Both the position numbers and the translations under genes were made by a program. The notes below the pieces were generated by a model. It searched no databases and had not been told where the DNA came from. It was given only the letters and a program-made list of their open reading frames with translations. This document shows positions 53,729 through 61,833 of a stretch of 64,000 nucleotides of DNA, piece after piece; the stretch's first letter is position 1, and each line of letters starts with the position of its first letter. The stretch lies in contig JADJQU010000009.1 of NCBI GenBank assembly GCA_016712565.1, positions 223,425 to 287,424 on the forward strand, written 5' to 3'. This stretch comes from Planctomycetota bacterium (GTDB taxonomy: Bacteria > Planctomycetota > UBA1135 > GCA-002686595).

Positions 53729-56705
53729 ATGAAGCCCCTTGCACGCACGGCCCTCGTCATTGCCCTCGCCGCAGGGCTCGTCGGCTCCTCAGGTTGCGCG
53801 CCGTCCGTCGTGGACGTCGCGCAGATGACGGATCAGGCCGAGTTGGCGCAGATTGCCGAAAGCGAGAACTACTCGCCTGAGCTTCGTCTCGCCGCGATCG
53901 AGCGAATCACCGATCAACCCACGCTGGCGCGACTCGCGGCGCGCGAGTGGGATGCGACTCGGCGTGAACTGGCGCTGTCCAAACTAACGGACCCCTCCCT
54001 GCTGGCGCAGATGGCCATGAATTCCGCGAAGGCGGATCGGCTCTTCATCCTGCCCAAGATCACGGACAAGGAACTTCTCGTTCGCATGGCGACGGAGGAT
54101 ACGGACCTGGAAATCCAACGAGCCGCGTGGTCTGCGATTCGCGATCCTGTCTATCTCGGCAAGCTCGTGCGCGAACATCCGGTGGCCGACGTGCGTTTGC
54201 TCGCGTTTTGTCATTTGACCGACCAGAGCGTGCTGGCGAACTTGGCGCTGAACCCGCCCAATCGCACCCTTCGACAGGACGCCTGGGGGCAACTCGATCA
54301 GGAGCAGCTCGCCAAGCTGGCTGAGAGCGGCAGCAACTTCTTGGTGCGCCGCAGCGCGATCGGACGATTGACCGATCAGGTGGCATTGACGCGCATCGCC
54401 ACCGGTGGTGCGGATCCGTTCCTGAGGCGAGCGGCCACGGCTCGACTGACGGATACGGAACTGCTCGTCAAACTCGCGCGTGAGTCGGACGACATGGGAA
54501 TGCGCCGGGCCGCTGCCAGACAGATCACGGACGACGCCCTGCTGGCCGAGATCGCCATGGCGTCGAGGGACTACAAGCTGCGCACGGAGGCGGCTTTTCG
54601 GATTTTTGACGGGGCCGTACACGCTCGGGTGGGGCCATGGCTCGACCCGGATGCCACGAGCGAGCTCGGGGACCAGGACCTATTGCGACGCATCGCTCTC
54701 GAGACGCACGACCCCGAGACTCGACAACGAGCCGTGAGCCTGCTCACAGACCAAGCCCTCTCGCGAAGCTGGCGGTGGAGTCTGTGGATCCCATTGTATG
54801 CGAAGTGGCGGCGCACAGCCTCCGTTACGAGGACCTGCCGTCCCAGACGCGAATCTGGATCTACCCGAGTCGAACGGCCGAGGTGGTCGATCCGTCCTTG
54901 CTCGCGCGCATCGCCGTGGAGGCCGCAATACCCGAGGTTCGCACGACCGCCTTTTCCAGGCTCACCGATCCAGCGCAACGCGCCGCGATCGGGCCGTGGG
55001 TGACAGCGGAGGCAGCCGCCGCGGTGACGGACCCGAGCCTCCTTGTCCGAATCGCCACGCAGGCCCGGGGCTTCGAAGTGCGCAGCACGGCCATCGCAAG
55101 ACTCTCCGATCAGGAGCTCCTGGCTCGGATCGCGGCGGAGGACTCCATGCTCAATTGTCGTCGTGACGCAGTCGCGGCGATCACCGATCAGGCGGTGCTC
55201 GCCCGACTCGCAGTCGAGAACGACGTCGCCCCGATCCGCCAAGCCGCGATGCAGAAGCTCTCGGACCAAGCCCTTGTGGCCAAGATCGCCACCGACGACG
55301 ACGACCACGAGGTCCGCGATGCGGCACTGGCCTCGCTGCGCGGGTCGGAGTGGTTGACGCGAATCGTCATGGAGGCCGAGGACTCTGGATCCGCACGATC
55401 GCGGTCGGCCACGTTGAGAACCCAACCTTGCTCGTCTCGTTGGCCACGGACGATCCCGACTTCAGCGTGCGCCAGGTCGCCGTGCGCAAAGTCGACGATC
55501 AAGCGACGCTCGTCCGCGTGGCCACCACGGATCCGATCGACAACATCCGCGAGGAAGTGGTGCCGAGGCTGCAGGACCAAACCGTGATCGCGGAGATCGC
55601 CGTTCGAGGCCGGTCGGATAACGCGCGGAACGCGGCAGTGCTCTTACTCACGGATCAATCACTGCTGGCGAAGATCGCGATCGAGGACCAGTCTGCAATG
55701 GTCCGAGATACCGCGGTGGAACATCTCACCGATCAGGCCTGCTTGGAAAAAGTGGCCTCGTCGGCGAAGTCGCTGAGGCTTCGCATCACCGCCATCAGCA
55801 AGGTGACGCGTCCGGATGCGCTATGTCGCTGGGCGACGGAGCCGCAAGCTGCTATTCGGCAGGCCGCAGTGAAGGGGATTCGGGACGATGCGTGGCTCTT
55901 GAAACGGCTGACGCTCGAACCATCGAGCGCCGTCCGCGAGGAGATCGTCGACACCGTCAGTCGTGCGGAGTCGCTGGTCGAAGTCGGCACGACGGCCGAC
56001 TCCGAGTTCGACCGGCTTCGCGCGCTGACACGGCTGCGCGAGGCCGTGTTGGACGCGGCGCAGACGGTGGAACTCGCGCACAAGGCCATCGCCGCTCAGG
56101 TGGCGGCGCTCGCGACCCAACCTGACGGCGAGAACGTGTTGCCTTTGGCGCTCGAAGGCAAGTTCGACGTGGTGCGCGCCGCGGCGGCGCGGCGAATCAC
56201 CACACCGGCCCTGCTCGAGTCACTCGGCGCCCAGACTCGTGATCGCGCTGTGCTGGCGATCGTGCTCACGCGGATGGACGATCCCGCGGCCTTGAATCGG
56301 CTGTCGACGTCGGCCGCCGATCGAGCGATGCGGATCGCAGCGGATCGCAAGTCAGGGCAGCAAACGTGGGAAGAGATCTTCCATGCGGCTACGGTCGGGG
56401 GTTCCGACGAGTCGGCTCTCGGTGACGCGCTGGCGGCGGTTGCACTTTTCGCTGAGAAGCAGGCGGACGCGACGGTCGGCGTCGTTCAAGCCTGTCTGAA
56501 TCTCATCCGGCGCGGCAACGAGTCACGTATCCCCGAGATGGTTGATCTGCTCGAAATCTACGGCGACCAGTCACTCGCCGAGGACTACCTGAACTGCGGG
56601 CAACCCGACCTGTACGGGGCCGGCGTGGCGTGGGCTCACAAACGCGGCTTCGACGTCGGCCAGGGCAACGGCTCGAACCGTGCCGCCTGGGGCAGCAACC
56701 GCTAG
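53729..56705 (+). CDS. large HEAT-like repeat lipoprotein, two frameshifts
   Basis: ATG 53729 begins a lipoprotein signal (ALVIALAAGLVGSSGC). The mature protein, about 970 residues, is built of 30 or more tandem repeats of about 24 residues of the form LTDQxLLAxIAxxxxxxxVR (for example LTDQSVLANLALNPPNRTLR and LTDQSLLAKIAIEDQSAMVR), an alpha-solenoid resembling HEAT or leucine-rich-variant repeats, usually protein-binding. The frame changes at about 54,762 and 55,390, each within a recognisable repeat, so a single continuous protein is clearly intended. It lies between two direct IS21 copies. The last 130 residues leave the repeat pattern. Confidence 0.82.
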
Positions 56706-57350
56706 CGGGTCGAGTCTTCCGCGCGAATTACCCTGCGACGAGAACGGGAAGCGTCGCCCCTCTGGGGAGGGCTGCATCGAGTCCACGGGTCGTGATGGGG
56801 ACGCCGACCAGCGGCGGCGGGGGCAGCATTGCCCGAACCCGCAGATCCGACCGACCCCGCTCTGGGCGATTTGCGCCCGCGGGACGGTGCTAGGCGGGAT
56901 CACCGGGCACACGAGCAGGGCAACACCCGCCCGCGATGCGCGTCGCTTCGTGAGGCGACCCACTGCCACGCGATCCTAGACCTCCCGCCCGCCCTCGGTT
57001 GGCACGTCGTGTCACGTCAACAGGGCCTCGCCGCACGAGGAGCCCGGTGGAGACGACCCCTCCGCGGTCCCCACCCCCTCCCGCAGCGGGGCCGCGCCGG
57101 CAGTAGGCTCTGTGGATTGGACGTCTTGGGTCTCGCGTGGTCCAGTCGGTGCCTCGGGGTCGTTGCGGCGGCGGTTGCGACCTCGCCCCGCCGGAGGCGC
57201 CTCGTGCCTATCCTCACCGGAGTCACGGACACGGGATAGGAGCTCCCCCCTCGCCAGCCGCCCATCCAGGCCCGCCATCCCACGGGACCGGTGTCCGAAG
57301 AAGGCGCTAAGGAGCCGGCCTGAGCGAGTGGACGCGTCGGCGTTGGCGCC
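56706..57350. other. gene-poor region between the repeat lipoprotein and IS21 copy B
   Basis: About 645 bases. No supported gene, repeat or RNA. Open frames are Arg/Pro-rich. Confidence 0.55.
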
Positions 57351-57539
57351 TGTCAAGGCTCGGCCATTCGGATCCACCCTCAGTTCGGTCAAGCGGATCC
57401 ACTTGGGCGCGGCTGGAAAAGTCGCCTAGGGCGCCTGACAGGATCGGGATGAGGCTCCTGGAAGGCCAGACGCGGGGTAGCCGGAAAAATCGGGCCCCAG
57501 TTCGGGCAAGCGGATCCACCTCGACCATGAGCCGATCTC

Positions 57540-58286
57540 TCAGCTCGCCTTCCGAGCCCCAGGCGGGTTGCGGTAGGAGTGTCCTTCCATGACCACGACG
57601 TGAGCGTGGTGCAGCAGCCGGTCCATGGCCGCCGAGCCGATCAGCTCGTCGAGGAAGAGCGGATGCCACTCCTCGATCGCGCGGTTGGAGGTGACGATCA
57701 TCGCGCCGCGCTCGTAGCGCTGCCGGATCACCTCATAGAGGTCGATCGGTTCCTCGCCGTCCAGGGGCCGCAAGCCCAGGTCGTCGACGATCAGGAGATC
57801 GGGCGTCGTGTAACGCAGGAGCTTCTTGTCGTAGCTCTGATCCGCACGCGCGCCGCGCAGCGTCGAGAGCATTCGGTGCGCCGACGTGTATGCGACTGAG
57901 TGCCCGCCGCGGCAGGCGCGTTCTCCGATCGCCTGCGCGAGGTGTGACTTGCCGACGCCCGTCGGGCCGATCAGGAGCACGTTCTCCTGCTTCTCGACGA
58001 AGTGGCAGGCCGCGAGATCGACGAGCTTCGCCTTCGGGATTTTCGGATTGAAGGACCACTCGAAGTCCTCCAGGCGCTTCGTGGTCTCGAAATTCGCGCG
58101 CCGGAGGCGCTGCTCGAGCTGCTTGGATTCGCGCCGCTGCACCTCGTCGCAGCAGACTCGAAAGAGGAAGTCGGAGTGCGAGATCACCCCGTCGGTTGCT
58201 TCTTTGGTCCGCAGGTCGAGCGTGTGCAGCACGCCGGAGAGCCGTAGCTTCTTGAGCACCGGCACGAGTTCGTCAGTGATGGACAT
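57540..58286 (-). CDS. istB: IstB helper ATPase of IS21 copy B, intact
   Basis: A complete 248-residue AAA+ protein from ATG 58286. Walker A is GPTGVGKSHLAQAI, Walker B is LLIVDDLG, and TSNRAIEEW is the sensor region, as in IstB/DnaC-like ATPases. In this copy a one-base deletion near the end of istA makes the two genes one continuous frame, which is unlikely to be the native state because copy A keeps separate, overlapping genes. Confidence 0.9.
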   Translation of the reverse strand: MSITDELVPVLKKLRLSGVLHTLDLRTKEATDGVISHSDFLFRVCCDEVQRRESKQLEQRLRRANFETTKRLEDFEWSFNPKIPKAKLVDLAACHFVEKQENVLLIGPTGVGKSHLAQAIGERACRGGHSVAYTSAHRMLSTLRGARADQSYDKKLLRYTTPDLLIVDDLGLRPLDGEEPIDLYEVIRQRYERGAMIVTSNRAIEEWHPLFLDELIGSAAMDRLLHHAHVVVMEGHSYRNPPGARKAS

Positions 58287-59834
58287 GGAGGTCTTCTTGG
58301 TGAGCGAAGAGGGACTCAGTGGGTCGACGAGCGAAGCGTGCCCCCTTCGACCACGCTCGCACGCGCTCTCCAGGGAGGGCTCGAGGTCGAGTCCCTTCCG
58401 CAGGATGTTTTTCAGGCCGCGGTACTCAAGGCAGCCGAAGTGGAGCGCACGCTTGGCTGCCTTGCAGGCACGGTCTTTGGGGAAGGTCTCCAGGTGCGTG
58501 ACGATCGCCTGCACGCGACGTAGCTGGGTCAAGACGTCGTCGGTCGAAAAGACCGCAGCGACGAGCGCTTCGACCTCGGGACCTATCCGCTTCGCACGCC
58601 CGTCCCAGTGCGAGCGGCTGCGCTCGCACCAGTCACGCCGATGCTCGGGCAGGTGTTCCCTGACCGTGCTGCGGCCGCCGCGTGGAAGCCTGGCGTGCGT
58701 CCACAGGTGTTCTTCCCCGAGCCAGATCGCGATCGATGTCTTCGTGCAGCGCACCCACAGGTCCTGATGCAGATGCTTCCAGGGCGCGGAGTAGAAGGCG
58801 CCATCGACCTGCACGTGGCTGTCGCTGTGTAGCCGCGCCAGCTTCCAGATCACGATCTCGAAGCGCGCCCTGGGCAGCGGGATCAGCGCCGAGCGTTCCG
58901 CTTCTTCGAAGAGCTCGATTGGACGACGAGCCGTCGTCCCATGCACGCGCCGATCTGAGACCTCCATCGTCCAGCGCTCGAGCGCAGCCTGGTCCTGGAC
59001 GATATCGGTCGACTCCCAGGTCCTGAGGAAGTTGCCGCTGACGTAGCGCACGCCGGCCTCGACCTTGCCCTTCTTCTCCGGCGAGCGCGGCGGCGTCGGG
59101 TCGATCTGGAAGCCGTAGTGGCGCGCCAGCTCGCGATAGCTGCGCTGGATCAGCGGATCGTCGTCGACGCAAAAGGCCGCCCGCACCACCGCGGCCTTCA
59201 AGTTGTCCGGCACGATCACCCGGGGCACACCGCCGAAGTGCTCAAAAGCCTGGATGTGCAGCCTGATCCAGGTCGCGACCTTCTGATCAAAGCACAGCGC
59301 GCAGTACGCACGCCGGCTGAAGCCGAGCGTCATCACGAAGACCCAGCTCTTGCGCAGGATCCCACGCACGGGGTCGTAGCGTTTGCCGGCGTAGCCGAAG
59401 TCCACCTGCGCGACATCGCCGGGCGGCGTCTCGACGCGCAAGGCTACGTCGGTGGCCTTGGGGCCCTCGTTGTTCTCGAGCCGCAGGCACAGGCGCTTGA
59501 TCGCCAGAGACTGCCCGAGTAGTCGGGCTGATTCACCCGCAGGTGATCGTGAATCGCCGTCGGACCCGCGCCCTGCGAGCGCAGACGAGCGATCTCATCG
59601 CGCCAGGTGTCGACCGTGGAGACGGTGACCTCGCCAGCGGCCTCGTGCTCGCGCACCAGGGACGCGAGCACGTCCCGCCGGGAAGGGCGTCGGCAGCCCC
59701 TCGAGCAGACCCGCCGTCGAGACCACGCCCAGGTACTCCCGGATCGTGTTCCGGCCCATGGCGAGCTGCCGCGCGATCCGACGCACGCTCTCGCCCATCC
59801 GATGAAGTCGAATCACTTCCTGCAGTCGATGCAT
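58273..59834 (-). CDS. istA: IstA transposase of IS21 copy B, with indels
   Basis: ATG 59834 with AGGAGG upstream. The catalytic core is fully readable here: Asp in VDFGYAGKRYDP, Asp in VIVPDNLKAAVV and Glu in EKKGKVEAGVRY. The N-terminal region is disturbed by indels at about 59,680-59,700 and 59,505, where copy A is intact. Near 58,377 a GGGGG/GGG difference in the sequence before CTCGAGG shifts the last 35 codons so that the frame runs into istB. A full-length transposase can be reconstructed by combining the two copies. Confidence 0.87.
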
Positions 59835-60294
59835 GTCCGTCCTCCTGGCAGCCATCCCGGGTCCTCCTTGGCTTGGGTGGCCGAGAAGGATGGCGGGCGA
59901 TGCAGCCCGGACGCGGACCGATGCCCACCCCCAGGGGGGGTGGCTCCGCTTGCCCGAACCAGGGTGGATCCGCTTGGCCGAACTGAGGTGGATCAGCTTG
60001 CCCGAACTGGAACCCCGGTCAGGGCACCCGCGGCGTGGATCCGCTTGCCCGAACTACGGGTGGCTCTGATACCCCGAGCTGTGACAGCGCCGTCCTGGTG
60101 GCGGCAGTGGCACCGTCCGGCGATGGGAGAAGCCCCACGCTCCGCCCATACAGCCTGCCGCGGCCACAGGGGGCACGCACGCCGGGTCCACGGCGACCAC
60201 GATCCGGCTGGGCCGTTGTTCGGTTCGCCCTCGGCGCCCGTTCAGCAGGATGTCCCGACCCCAGCCCCTCCCCCAGACGACCCCCATGCCCGCC

Positions 60295-60919
60295 ATGAAC
60301 ACCCTCTCCCACCGCTCCAACCGAGGTCGCGATTTCCGGATCCGCACCCTCTGCACAACCGAGGAGCGTGAGGCCGCCGCGCGCCTGCGATACGAGGTCT
60401 ACGTGGCCGAACTCGGCCGCCCGCAACCCTGCGCCGACCATACCGCGCGCACCATCCACGAGCCGCTCGACGAAGAGGGAATCCTGCTCGGCGGCTTCGA
60501 TGAAGGGGACACGCTGGTAGGGACCTTTCGCGTGGCGCCTTCGAATGCCCCGAGCATCGAGTGTCGAGAAATCTACGGATGGGAGGCCCGCGAGCGTGCC
60601 TTTCCGGGAGCTGTCTGCCATGCATCGAAACTGCTAGCGGCGGCGGAGTATCGCGGCACGATACTCGGGATTACACTCATGCGCGAGGGTACACGCGAAG
60701 CTCTACGGCGCGGTTGGAGGTTCTGCTTCCTTGAAACGTACGACAACCTCGTTCCGCTCTACACGGGCTTCGTCATTCGCGCCCGGATGGACGATCCCGT
60801 CTACGGCAGCGTGGCCATCATGGTGGGACCTGCATGACGTGAGCCACATGCGTGAAGTGCGTTCGCCGATGCTCGGGGACGTTCTCGAACTCGTTGGCGA
60901 TCATCTGCTTGCGGCCTGA
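60295..60919 (+). CDS. LuxI/FeeM-like acyltransferase (GNAT fold), probable late frameshift
   Basis: ATG 60295 is one of three close starts (60286 and 60250 also possible). The N-terminus FRIRTLCTTEEREAAARLRY followed by EVYVAELG is the signature of N-acyl amino acid synthase (FeeM) and LuxI-type GNAT proteins. LVGTFRVAP, HASKLLAAAEYRGTILGITL and CFLETYDNLVPLYTGF match the later strands and helix. The frame stops at 60837, but one missing G at about 60,828 would extend it through LHDVSHMREVRSPMLGDVLE to 60919, a more natural end. Such enzymes join an acyl group from acyl-ACP to an amino acid or SAM. The next gene, 39 bases on, is a putative diiron oxidase. Confidence 0.72.
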
Positions 60920-60958
60920 GCTTCGCTGGCCGAGACTCTAAGACGAACACGACAACTC

Positions 60959-61687
60959 ATGAACGCATATCACGCACTTGTGGCCGACTGGAATGACACC
61001 CTGCACACGATGGCACGCTCAAAGGCTTTCGTTCTGATGGGGACCGGTGAGATCACGGCGCGCCAGTACGCTTGTGTCCTCCGCCAGGTCTTCCACTACG
61101 TGCGTGAATCATCGCAGACGATGACGCTTGCCTGCAGCCACTTTCGAGGAGCACAGCGCGCAATGATCAAGACCCTGATGCGGCACGCGACATCGGAGTC
61201 CGGCCATGAATTCTTGGCTCTCCATGACATCGCGGCCCTGGGTGAGGACACCACGAACATTCCCTTCGAGCGTCCGCTCCCGGCGACCTTTGCCCTGACT
61301 GCCAGCATCTTTCACCTGATCGAGCACCACGAGCCGCTCTCGATCCTCGGCTACATGTTCCAGCTCGAGTACACACCCACGCAAGTAGGGCCAAAGTACA
61401 TCGCGGCTCTCGAGCGCGCCGGAATTCCGCGCACAGCAATGACTTTTCTGGGGGAGCACTCCGAGGTTGACGTGGCTCATTGCAAGTTATTGGCGCAATA
61501 TTGCAAGACTCTGATCCGCACCCCCGAGCAGCTCGAGTCGGTGCTTTACGCGCGACGAGTAACGGCCGAACTCTACGCGGAGATGCTCGACAAGTCGATC
61601 GAGTTCGCCGATCGGTGGAAGGACATGTCTCCACTCAACCCGGAGGAACTGCGCCATGCTCCCAGTGAGCTGGCAGCGACCGGCTGA
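60959..61687 (+). CDS. heme-oxygenase-like fold, putative diiron oxidase/oxygenase
   Basis: A 242-residue all-helical protein. Candidate metal ligands occur in the order known for HDO enzymes: His83-Glu84 and His89 in SGHEFLALHD, Glu137 in FQLEYTPTQVG, and His167, Asp171 and His174 in GEHSEVDVAHC. The N-terminal VADWNDTLHTMARSKAF also fits the TenA/PqqC/CADD superfamily. Members carry out oxidations such as fatty-acid decarboxylation to alkenes (UndA) or amine oxidation. Pairing with a FeeM/LuxI-like acyltransferase suggests oxidation of an N-acyl or fatty-acyl product. The specific reaction is unknown. Confidence 0.72.
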   Translation: MNAYHALVADWNDTLHTMARSKAFVLMGTGEITARQYACVLRQVFHYVRESSQTMTLACSHFRGAQRAMIKTLMRHATSESGHEFLALHDIAALGEDTTNIPFERPLPATFALTASIFHLIEHHEPLSILGYMFQLEYTPTQVGPKYIAALERAGIPRTAMTFLGEHSEVDVAHCKLLAQYCKTLIRTPEQLESVLYARRVTAELYAEMLDKSIEFADRWKDMSPLNPEELRHAPSELAATG

Positions 61688-61833
61688 GGGTCCTCGCGCC
61701 TCGACTGGCGCCCGGGAGTCGCCTCCCTAGAGGGAGGGCCGGGAGGTGGACTCGTCGACATGCCCAGCTCCTTGCGATGATAGACTGACGCAGTGCGGTT
61801 CGCTCTTCCACCTAACCGCACAGGAAGCTCGCG

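Larger units (their letters stand above)
57351..60086 (-). mobile_element. IS21-family insertion sequence, copy B
   Basis: 2,736 bp, same ends, orientation and internal repeats as copy A, and nearly identical to it apart from about a dozen single-base indels and some substitutions. It is flanked by a 5-bp direct repeat GCGCC (57346-57350 and 60087-60091), different in sequence and length from the 7-bp repeat of copy A, so each copy seems to have inserted independently. Confidence 0.9.

Noticed and set aside
57540..59441. Apparent natural IstA-IstB fusion protein in IS21 copy B
   Set aside because: Copy A keeps the usual separate overlapping genes and the fusion results from one missing G in a G-run, so it is most likely an indel artefact or mutation.
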